Shown here one piece after another: positions 11,669 through 25,796 of a stretch of DNA of 64,000 nucleotides. The notes beneath the pieces were generated by a model. It saw only the letters and a program-made list of their open reading frames with translations, was not told the DNA's origin and did no database searches. Made by a program: the position numbers and the translations under genes. The number at the start of each line of letters is the position of its first letter. The stretch's first letter is position 1. Origin of the DNA: Hormiphora californensis (lineage: Eukaryota; Ctenophora; Tentaculata; Cydippida; Pleurobrachiidae); contig CM035350.1 in assembly GCA_020137815.1 (NCBI GenBank), positions 8,402,712 to 8,466,711 of the forward strand, given 5' to 3'.

Positions 11669-12705
11669 TGGACTCCACTCAACACCCTCGCCCTACTGGG
11701 TTCACTTGACCAAGGTCCTGCATCAGGTGCTTGGTTTTGACCTGTGGTTCGTGATTGGGCTGAAGGGATTCTTTCACGGCGGTTCCTCTCATTTCCAGTC
11801 CCACGTGATGTTCCTTCTCCAGGCCTAGTCCTCAGGGTGTCCTTCAAGTGATGTTTGGTACAGCTGAGTTTATAACACTGGTGCCGTAACTCGGAATTCT
11901 TACATAGTGGAGGATGGAAAAAGTTACATTCAGTGTTCTGGCATCCAACGCTCCTCATAGATCCATAGTTGCAAAACTTTTTGCACAGTGTAGGGTGAGA
12001 TTTGGGACAAGATCTGCCACTAACTAGCTTCGTCCCATCTCTCCCGTGTCTGCACCTCCTTTGCAAATAAAACCTACACACTTCGTTTCCTGGAACACCC
12101 CTCTCTCCCTGTTCCGCTGGGTCCGGTAGGTCCTCTCGTTCCTCTGCAGTTCTACTGATGTGCCTTCCCAGGATCTGCTCTCGGTTTGAACTACGTCTGG
12201 TCGAGTTATGACTAGGATCTGGACCACCGTCAGGTAGATGGCTAGTAAACCTTTCCAGAGTTTGTTTACCGAGGCAAGGGGAGCACACCCAAATTCGGCT
12301 TTTGATAGCAGTGCTGCTGGCCTCTTCTCGTATCTTTGCACAGTTGTGCAGACCGCCACCACAGATGAAGCACCGAGCAGGGGGATTTTCATTTCTCTTC
12401 ACGGAATACTTTTCGGTACACTCGCTGCATGTTTGGGGACCAAATCCCTCTATCCGCATGATGATCCAGTCAGCCAGGGTTGTTACTGAATGGTATTTCT
12501 GCACTCCAGACGCCACACATCTAACCTCTTGGCCAAGGAAGATAGCAGTTGCCTCCAGATTACTAGCTGGGATAGCCTCCAGTTTGCTGAGGTTTTCCTC
12601 ATAGTCCAGAGAAGGGTCATAAACTTCAATAACCTCCTTAACCGGTGTTCTGGCATCCTCTTTCAGCTCAGAGAGTACAGCAGCAAAGACGGCGAAAGTT
12701 GCCTT
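11428..12705 (-). pseudogene. LINE ORF1 with multiple zinc fingers
   Basis: An open frame encodes an N-terminal helical region, a Cys-rich module (CSECTEKY ... CFICGGGLHNC) and a CCCH-like tandem (CRFYLQRRC, CPKSHPTLCKKFC, CNFFHPPLC, CYKLSCTKHH). A Pro/Arg/Gln-rich tail overlaps the start of ORF2. Such RNA-binding ORF1 proteins are known in CR1-like LINEs. The frame is fused upstream to RLE pol residues, so its own start codon has been lost or lies at the junction. Confidence 0.7.
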
Positions 12706-13071
12706 GAAATCAGCTGTCCCAATGGGGGACCCAAGATATCTCACACCATCAACCGTGATCACAACTCCTGTTCCATCAAATGCTTCGGCCAGCGTTAAAA
12801 TCTGGGTGTTTCGTGAGTGCTGACAAACGGTTTTTTAGGGTTAGGGCAAAAGTAGGGTTAGGGTTAGGGCTGGGGTTTGAGTTGGGGTTAGGCCTTGACA
12901 TTTCCTACCAGATAAACTTTGAATTAGCCAAAACGGTTGAGTGGTTTGGCGGTTAGAGCCATTTTAGTGAATCAACTTTTTTGGCAGCGCGCACCTGTAA
13001 ACAGGCCACCAAACACCCAGATCGTAACGGCGCCCAAATGCTTCCTGTGCCCGACTGAGAGCAAAATAGAA
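12706..13071 (-). pseudogene. Displaced RT fragment of the RLE-type LINE
   Basis: Residues ALSRAQEAF (about 13071-13036) and EAFDGTGVV...VRYLGSPIGTADF (12786-12706) are the piece missing upstream of the 5648-6940 frame. They are separated from each other by the 249-bp MITE at 12787-13035 and from the rest by the CR1-like LINE. Upstream of ~13075 the similarity is lost, so the element is 5'-truncated or further rearranged. Confidence 0.6.
12787..13035. mobile_element. MULE-like MITE, 249 bp, 9-bp target duplication
   Basis: The element is flanked by AAATGCTTC on both sides (12778-12786 and 13036-13044). Ends are imperfect inverted repeats: GGCCAGCGTTAAAATCTGGG at one side and the reverse complement of GGGCGCCGTTACGATCTGGG at the other. 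An almost identical 249-bp copy lies in the opposite orientation at 58081-58329. A 9-bp duplication fits the Mutator superfamily. The interior contains GGGTTA repeats. Confidence 0.9.
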
Positions 13072-13313
13072 AAACTGAGAAAATAGTGCGCGGCGTATAA
13101 CGCGCAAATCAATAACGCGCAACAGGTTCTTGAAATTTTCACTTTGTAAATATTTTTGGTAGATGAACAAATGTATACTTTCAATTTAAATTTGGTCAAA
13201 TTTAAAACTGGTAAACCGTTATAAATATAAGACTTGGTAACGTTAGACTAAAAGTAAAAAGACACACACACAGATCTGTACACACAAAAAAGGGTTTCAT
13301 TAGAGTCTCTGTC

Positions 13314-19004
<5,691 letters not shown>

Positions 19005-19022
19005 GTGCACACACACACACAC

Positions 19023-19388
19023 ACAAAACGCTGTTAATTCTTTAGCTCCACTGCTTCTATCAAAAGAGTTGAGATCTGCAAGAAAACAGGCCGAACAGAA
19101 AATTCAAAAGTGAGAATCCAGGACCTTGGCTGATGAAGTAGCTCGATTTCTATTGTCTTCCTCTCTCTCTCTTACTCCATCTTTTCCATTATTCAGAGGT
19201 GTGTATGGAGCTGTTATATCGGGCTGGATGATGCTCTCCTTTTAGTTAGCTCTATCTTCGGTCTATCTCTCTATCTTCGTCTGTCTTTGGTATAACTCTT
19301 CCTCTCTCCCCTATATCCAATATTTTTCTCTCTTTCTCTCCACTCTCTCTCCACTCTCTCTGTCTCTCTCACTTTCTCTCTCTTTCTC

Positions 19389-19442
<54 letters not shown>

Positions 19443-20340
19443 TCTCTCTCCCTCTCTCTCCCTCTCTCTCTCTCCGAAGAACGAGAAGGTGTGTGAGCCA
19501 TTAGTAGAGGGAGAGCGCATCTATTTTAGGTACACGTTAGAGGGAGCGAGTTCAGAAAAAGACTGGGAAAGAATCTTCATTGAAGAACCAAACAAAGGCG
19601 TGGGCTGTGGTGAGTGGTCTAATCTAACTGCACTAAAAACCTTGTAGAAGGTGGCGCCCGGAGAAAGTTACTAATCTTAATCATCAGGCGAGGTAACGCC
19701 ATATCGGAAGATAGATTGAAGAACAGACAAACAAACACAATAACACATGTTACAAAGGACACTCACGCTCGCATTCTATCGACAATGTTATCCACGACAT
19801 TGTTGATTGCATCTGAAGCTTCCTCCGATACCTGTTCAGTGAGAGAGGGAAGGAGGATTAGTAACAAGGAATCTAATATTGATATTGATAGTCATGGCCA
19901 GTGGGTGAGGTCACACACTCCAGTTCTCGCCCATCTGTGATTCTACTGTAATGGCCATGGGGCCGGGTCATGCACACATGTCCACCAAAAAAGGGTGGTC
20001 CCACATATCTTGGGCGAAGGTTGACATGTGGTATTATGTGACTCCACTGTCATGTGTCTGGCACGCAGTTCTCTATTCACCCCAACACATTTTGTAAGTG
20101 CTATTACTAAACACTTAATGTAAAGGAGGGTTAGAACATAACAACTAACAAGCAATGAGGGCCCCATCCTGATTAGTGTTCACTGTTCTTACTAACCGTG
20201 TAAGTGTATCATATAATCAACTAACAACTTGTTTATCCTGATTAGTAATGACGTTAACAAGAATTGGTAATAACTAGCCATCTGAGATGTTCCCACGGGG
20301 CCCTAATTGGACAAATATCACACCTTGTTCTCACGTTTGA
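19023..20340. other. Intergenic region with one possible minus-strand exon
   Basis: It holds a CT tract (19320-19474) and otherwise unique sequence. At 19831-19767 (minus strand) an acceptor (ctgaacag), a 65-base open stretch (EEASDAINNVVDNIVDRMRA) and a donor (gtgagtg) look like a real internal exon. It could be an upstream exon of the RING gene, but I found no in-phase partner. No other gene is visible. Confidence 0.35.
19320..19474. repeat. CT microsatellite
   Basis: Imperfect then pure CT tract of about 150 bp. Confidence 0.95.
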
Positions 20341-20345
20341 GGGCA

Positions 20346-20396
20346 GGTTAATTGGGCAATGACAGTAGTGAGGCTCACTACACGACCCAATTAACC
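20346..20396. promoter_or_regulatory. Nested dyad upstream of the basic-repeat gene
   Basis: GGTTAATTGGG (20346-20356) and its exact reverse complement CCCAATTAACC (20386-20396) flank a second perfect dyad (TAGTGAG-G-CTCACTA, 20366-20380). Both contain an ATTGG/CCAAT core. The block lies ~60 bp upstream of a TATA box. A promoter role is inference. Confidence 0.5.
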
Positions 20397-20455
20397 CCAC
20401 CCCCCAGACACGTGCCCACAAGGTGGGGGCGAGGAGAGGGAGACAGACGAGATGG

Positions 20456-20462
20456 TATAAAA
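20456..20462 (+). promoter_or_regulatory. TATA box
   Basis: TATAAAA, 56 bases before the ATG at 20518. This fits initiation around 20485-20492 and a ~30-base leader. Confidence 0.6.
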
Positions 20463-20517
20463 CCTCTCCTCACTTTACCTCTCATATTATCCCAGTTCGA
20501 AATTCAACAACTGCAAC

Positions 20518-21477
20518 ATGATTTTCACAAAAAGTCTCTCATCATTCTCTAGTGGATCCTCTCCCCAATCCTGTCCTAGGACCAGCCCGTCATCATGCTC
20601 CTGCAGCCACTCCACATCCTGCAGCAGATCCTCGGTATCGACTGCCATTACGGACATCTCCAGCTACTGTGAGAGGGACCAGGGTGAGATACGACCTACT
20701 GTGATGATCCACTACATGCCACACCGGCAGTTCCAGACCCCTATCATGTGTACCTGTGTGCCCGTTCATCAGGGTACTCCAGCCACCAAGAGGAGGTCCC
20801 TTGTTCAATCACCTGCTACAAAGAGGAGGTCCCTTGTTCAATCACCTGCTACAAAGAGGAGGTCCCTGGTTCAATCACCTGCTACAAAGAGGAGGTCCCT
20901 GCTTCAATCACCTGCTATCAAGAGGAGGTCCCTGGTTCCAACTCCAGCCACCAAGAAGAAAAACATGTTCCCAACTTCAGCGACTACTACTCCAGGAACA
21001 AAGAGGAGGTCCTTCGGTGGATTCCAACTTGCTGCTCCCCGACCTCTATTTTCACCCAAAAAGGGAGCCACTAGTACCCCTGTTGTGCCAAGGAAGGAAG
21101 CCACAAGGAAGGAATTGAGCAACACCTGCAAGATCCCAGTGAGGAAGGAAGGCAGTAAGATTCCTGGGTTGTCAGATGGTACCCCTATCCCATCTCGGAA
21201 GATCTACAGACCGAATATGGACTCGCCCTCTCGTCCATTTCTGCAGAGCCAGTCGGTCACCAGCCGGTATCAGGTGGAGAAGAAGAAGAGTCCCTGCTGT
21301 CCTGCCAAGGACGTGATAACCAGACGACTATCAGCACCCTGCAAATCACTCCTGAAGACTCTGCGAAGGAAAACTCTGGGCGTGATTCCTGATTCTGTTG
21401 AGAGCCCTGAGAAATATGGATACTCCTTTACCCCCATCCGAAACATCAACACTGTTGTCATGGCTACTGCGATATGA
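20518..21477 (+). CDS. Intronless basic protein with KRRS undecapeptide repeats (unknown function)
   Basis: A single 319-codon frame with a TATA box upstream and an AATAAA near 21698 downstream. The N-terminus is Ser/Cys-rich. Residues ~90-140 contain about five tandem 11-residue units of the type PATKRRSLVQS, each an S/T-P plus basic cluster that could be both a nuclear signal and a proline-directed kinase site. The rest is Lys/Arg/Pro/Ser-rich and ends KYGYSFTPIRNINTV... I recognise no family. A nuclear or chromosome/cytoskeleton-binding protein would fit the composition, but that is a guess. The absence of introns contrasts with the intron-rich neighbours. Confidence 0.7.
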   Translation: MIFTKSLSSFSSGSSPQSCPRTSPSSCSCSHSTSCSRSSVSTAITDISSYCERDQGEIRPTVMIHYMPHRQFQTPIMCTCVPVHQGTPATKRRSLVQSPATKRRSLVQSPATKRRSLVQSPATKRRSLLQSPAIKRRSLVPTPATKKKNMFPTSATTTPGTKRRSFGGFQLAAPRPLFSPKKGATSTPVVPRKEATRKELSNTCKIPVRKEGSKIPGLSDGTPIPSRKIYRPNMDSPSRPFLQSQSVTSRYQVEKKKSPCCPAKDVITRRLSAPCKSLLKTLRRKTLGVIPDSVESPEKYGYSFTPIRNINTVVMATAI

Positions 21478-21669
21478 GGAAAGTCCCCCATAGTGATACA
21501 CAGCTACATCAGACACATTCAATATATGCGAGAGTTTGTGAAGAGATGAAATGGACTAAACTAATTAGTAATTGATGAAATTTTATGGATTTGGAATTAT
21601 TATTCAGTTTGATGTTTGTGAGGGAATGAAAATGAAAGAAGATATGTATTGGCAATGTGATGCGTGTTT

Positions 21670-21921
21670 CTAACATTCTAACATTTCTTTTTTCCCAAAA
21701 TAAAACTCTCTCTTCTTTCTTACATGTTCCCAGTCGAGTACGGTGGGCGGTTGATCGGTAAAGCTGTTCTGGCTCCGATAGCTAGTTGGGGTGGGCTCCT
21801 GAGAGGCGGGGCTGGCAGGCTCCTCTTCAAGGGGCAGGTGTGATGGTTCCTCAATTGAGGGGGCAGCAGGTCCAGATGTTGATGAAGGGGCTGGTTCTAG
21901 GGTAGGGTTAGCTTCACTCAT
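21670..21921 (-). CDS. Small Pro/Ser/Glu-rich ORF (hypothetical)
   Basis: An 83-codon frame with an ATG. The N-terminal half is acidic and Pro/Ser-rich; the C-terminal half is more structured (TVLDWEHVRKKREFYFGKKE). It overlaps the predicted 3' UTR of the plus-strand gene. It may be an exon of a longer gene or not real. I recognise no family. Confidence 0.3.
   Translation of the reverse strand: MSEANPTLEPAPSSTSGPAAPSIEEPSHLPLEEEPASPASQEPTPTSYRSQNSFTDQPPTVLDWEHVRKKREFYFGKKEMLEC
21697..21702 (+). terminator. Polyadenylation signal of the basic-repeat gene
   Basis: AATAAA about 220 bases after the stop codon at 21477. It is the first clear signal on this strand. Confidence 0.5.
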
Positions 21922-21929
21922 ATTGTCTA

Positions 21930-23020
21930 GGAGGGGAGATATAGATTAGGGGTAGTTGAGCAGGTGATACAAAGGACTGAAAATTTGATACACAACGCAA
22001 CGTCTTTTTTCCCTGTGAGCTATAACAGATGTGATGACAGCTTGGGAATTTTGGAAAGACTCCATACTCTCACTAAGCTATTATGTTGGTTACATAGACA
22101 CATGTGCGAGATCGAGCTCACTCGAAGCGAGAATAAGTGAAAATGGTACCAATTGCTTGGCAGGCGCTCAATAGGATCCATATTCATGTATATTGTATAC
22201 CAGAATAATACACAATAGTTAAAATAGTAGGCTGGAGTTCCTGTTATAAAATAACAGCAAGTAAGCGTAAGCGAGGCACTTAAAGTGCCAAATGGACAGA
22301 CTGCGTAGCATGGCAAGATTTCACTCCATACAAGCCCTAATACGCAAATCAATACACATACACACACATAGTGTACATACATTGCAGTGCAGGTATTGTG
22401 TAAGCGCCAAGAACAAGCATCACTTGAGGCGGACGCGGGTTGTACACAATCAGTGTAATTGTATAATACGCAATTCAAAGTGTTTGTTTGTTTGGGAGAC
22501 AGCTAGCAGCCGATAGTGTACAGCTACACATGCCATCAATGCGGTACACACTATATAATAATAACTAAACATCACAAGCATGTATCGGAACTAGTAATTA
22601 GGTGAACAGGGAGGGGTGTCTGGGTAATGTTCTCTCTCTGCTCACAAGGGAGAACTATGGGCGATACAGCTTGAGCTACTAGCTAGACACTCACAGACAT
22701 GTGATTGTTGACGTAGAAGCAATTATCATTACTCAGAGCTACATCGAAATGATTGTCGCAGTAGAATGTGTGTCAGACAATTCTACACACTGTCATTGCC
22801 AATGGGCTACAAATGACATAGCGTCACTAGCAGCATGTGCATTTTGCGGAAACATGAGCAGCAAATGACAGCAGAGCTAGGAACAACATTGGGTATCATA
22901 CCTACTGTAAGAAGAATGACGTGAAACTGAGCTGCGAAGGTATTAGATCATCAAAAGACGCCTCCTCCCCGTAATTCCATCATCAAGTGTGCCTGCTGAA
23001 CGCCTCCTCCACAGCCGCTG
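21930..23020. other. Non-coding stretch
   Basis: No supported gene. A short block at about 22292-22318 (AATGGACAGACTGCGTAGCA) recurs at about 43387-43412 and marks a dispersed repeat. Confidence 0.6.
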
Positions 23021-23021
23021 T

Positions 23022-23172
<151 letters not shown>

Positions 23173-23399
23173 CTATAATGTGGCCTTGAGTCAGAGTGTG
23201 TTGTGCTTGTTGCTCTGTATCAAGTCTCAACTAATGTCAGTGAGGTCAGAGAGATGGGTGAAGTGTCGGTAATGGTCGCTTCGTAGAAGGAGATTTAAAA
23301 CTGTTATACCACTGGTATAACAGATTACCGGTATGACCTCAGCATAACAAAGATTATAACGTCTAACTTAGATTCTAAGTTCCTTACATTTTCCCAATT

Positions 23400-24052
23400 C
23401 CCAGGTCGGAGGTCCCCAGTTCCCAGTCCCCAGTTCCTGAGTTTCCAGTTCCCAGTTCCTGAGTTCCCTAGTTCCCTAGTTCCCTAGTTCCCTAGTTCCC
23501 CAGTTCCCTAGTTCCCTAGTTCCCTAGTTCCCCAGTTCCCTAGTTCCCTAGTTCCCTAGTTCCCTAGTTCCCTAGTTCCCTAGTTCCCTAGTTCCCTAGT
23601 TCCCTAGTTCCCTAGTTCCCTAGTTCCCTAGTTCCCTAGTTCCCTAGTTCCCTAGTTCCCTAGTTCCCTAGTTCCCTAGTTCCCTAGTTCCTTAGTTCCC
23701 TTCCCTTCCCTTCCCTTCCCTTCCCTTCCCTTCCCTTCCCTTCCCTTCCCTTCCCTTCCCTTCCCTTCCCTTCCCTTCCCTTCCCTTCCCTTCCCTTCCC
23801 TTCCCTTCCCTTCCCTTCCCTTCCCTTCCCTTCCCTTCCCTTCCCTTCCCTTCCCTTCCCTTCCCTTCCCTTCCCTTCCCTTCCCTTCCCTTCCCTTCCC
23901 TTCCCTTCCCTTCCCTTCCCTTCCCTTCCCTTCCCTTCCCTTCCCTTCCCTTCCCTTCCCTTCCCTTCCCTTCCCTTCCCTTCCCTTCCCTTCCCTTCCC
24001 TTCCCTTCCCTTCCCTTCCCTTCCCTTCCCTTCCCTTCCCTTCCCTTCCCTT
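23400..24052. repeat. Two adjoining satellites: (GTTCCCTA)n then (CCCTT)n
   Basis: Degenerate GTTCCC units begin near 23407 and become a regular octamer GTTCCCTA up to about 23697. They then change abruptly to about 70 copies of the pentamer CCCTT up to 24052. The pentamer is easily derived from the octamer by loss of the CTAG-containing part. The long open frames here (Gly-Arg-Glu-Gly-Lys repeats) are artefacts of the period. Confidence 0.95.
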
Positions 24053-24626
24053 CTTTAACAGTTCCAAAGAGCATTTCAGATAATGTGTTGAAAAGTGAAT
24101 ATTTGAAGAACTTGCTGCGCGTTTTTTATTTGCGCGTTTTAAGCCGCGCGAAAATCATGCACTCTTCGCGTTCGACTAAAAAAACAAAAAAATTGCACCA
24201 AATTTTTTAAAGTTTTTTTAGAAATCTCAAATTTTGAAAAGCGCTGCCTTATCCTGATCCAACAGGGTCAGCAGCGTTTTCCAATCTCAAATTTGACTTT
24301 TGATATCTTACAGTCCCCTCATGGGCGCGATTCACACTTCATACTTTTTGACGGGTCTACACTGTTTCGTTCGCAATGGGCAGTTCTCTAGTGCGCTATG
24401 AAACATATCATAGTTGCTAGGAGCATCGAACACGCATTAGGAAGTGTCTGCTTCGTAACAGCCGTGTAGCTACATGTATAGTCATACAGGTAATCTTGGG
24501 GAAGTGGGCTGGTTGAAACTTGAAACTTGAAACTTGAAAAATAATTGAGGCTATCAAACAAATGACCACCTTTCAACTCAACTGTCCTTTCCTCGCTCAT
24601 CACTTCTAAACTCAACAAATTTAGTT

Positions 24627-25683
24627 TCAATTCTCAGTGGTCCCTGGTGCTTCCACCACCTCCTTCCCACGAATGAAGTAATGTTTTCCAGGAGACCTTT
24701 GCACCATTTTCTTCAGTCGATCAACAAGCTGTCTTCTCTCATTTCGTTCCTCCAAAGTCCTGTCAGGCGAAATGAAGACCTTATCGAACTTGCCGGTCCT
24801 TTTTACTAAAAAGGACCGGCAAGTTCGACTAAAAAGTTTTTAGTCGGGATTTTTTCGACAGGATCGACATCTGAGCGTCTCTGCCCTTCAGTACGACTTT
24901 CACTGGTCTGACAGTTAAAGACTGCCTTCCCAAGCGCTCCACTGATTTCACGTTCTGAGTCTCTCCTAGCTCAACAAGAAGAGACTCTACTTGAGTTTCA
25001 AGCTCCACGCTACTATTTATTGACTCTTCCAGGCCATGGATGATGATGTTACACCCACGGTCCTCAGAGGCTGCCACAATCGCTGATTGAATTTTCTTTG
25101 GCGCCAGCGCCGAGGCACATTCTTCCTTCAAAACGGAGGAGAAGCTCTTCAGTTCTTGCTGTGCCGTTGACTGCACAGCTGTAATCTCAACCTCCCTCTT
25201 TTCAAGCAACTGCCTCTGGATATTGAGCAGTTCCTCTTGCGCCGCTACTAGGTCTCGTTGAGCTTTAATTAGCTCCTTTCCGTGCTGTCTGAGCTCCTCT
25301 TCGCACTCTCTAACCATCATACTTTCACAACCCTTGTCACGCAACTTTTGAATTAGTGGGAATGTCTGTTCAAGCAAAATACCACACGCCCTCTTAGTAA
25401 AATCTAGCAGCTTTTTCTTCGACAGCGTATTAAGCTTGCTCGTAGACGGAACCTCCAAATCATCCCAGGTAGCCCTTGGTGGAGGACCAGTTCCATATCT
25501 CACTAAATCTGGGTTACTGTATCCAAACCCTGAACACTCCGACAACAAGTCTTTTACCCAATATACTGTATCATGTTGGCAGTCGTTAACATTCCTCCTA
25601 TCAATATCAGTAGCCGGTTTCCCAGGATGAGCCACCAGGTAAATCCGAGGAGTTGCTTCTTCTTCATTATCAGTATTTACCAT
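24627..25683 (-). pseudogene. LINE ORF1-like coiled-coil protein broken by a palindromic insertion
   Basis: A 284-codon frame (25683-24829) has a long coiled coil (EEELRQHGKELIKAQRDLVA...) and then an RRM-like segment (CNIIIHGLEES ... SVERLGR ... VRPVKVVLKG) typical of LINE ORF1 proteins. It stops after LSKKSRLKTF. The expected C-terminus follows in another frame (KFDKVFISPDRTLEERNERR ... KHYFIRGKEVV) and ends at 24627. Between them lies a double hairpin (24787-24846) of ~37 extra bases. No ORF2 is found next to it, so this is an isolated or truncated element. Confidence 0.75.
24787..24846. repeat. Double hairpin inside the LINE ORF1
   Basis: The first stem has 18-bp arms at 24787-24804 and 24808-24825 with a 3-base loop. 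The second has 10-bp arms at 24826-24835 and 24837-24846 with a 1-base loop. The second stem's sequence is shared with the ORF sequence flanking the first. Confidence 0.9.
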
Positions 25684-25796
25684 TTTCTTTCTGCCCCTCG
25701 TGGGCTGTTACATCAGCTTTATCCTAAAACTCAAATTAATTTGTTTAAAGTAGTGTTGAAAAGTTTGAACGCATTATAATTTTAAGTAGCTGAGCA

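Larger units (their letters stand above)
6925..12705 (-). mobile_element. CR1-like LINE, near full length, inactivated
   Basis: Reading on the minus strand, the order is a zinc-finger ORF1, an APE-type endonuclease, a reverse transcriptase with the FADD motif, and a short-repeat tail (TTTATGAATG about three times near 6927-6957). Without the inserted hAT-like element it is about 4.4 kb, a normal CR1 length. ORF2 has a frameshift near 10730 and another near 10260, and the RT is interrupted by the 1.34-kb insertion. Both borders lie within the pol of an RLE-type LINE. The 5' edge is placed near 12705, where RLE pol sequence gives way to ORF1. Exact ends are approximate. Confidence 0.8.

Noticed and set aside
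23676-24074. Long open frames of Gly-Arg-Glu-Gly-Lys repeats
   Set aside because: They are a by-product of the CCCTT pentamer satellite; no start context, no splice signals, no non-repeat sequence.
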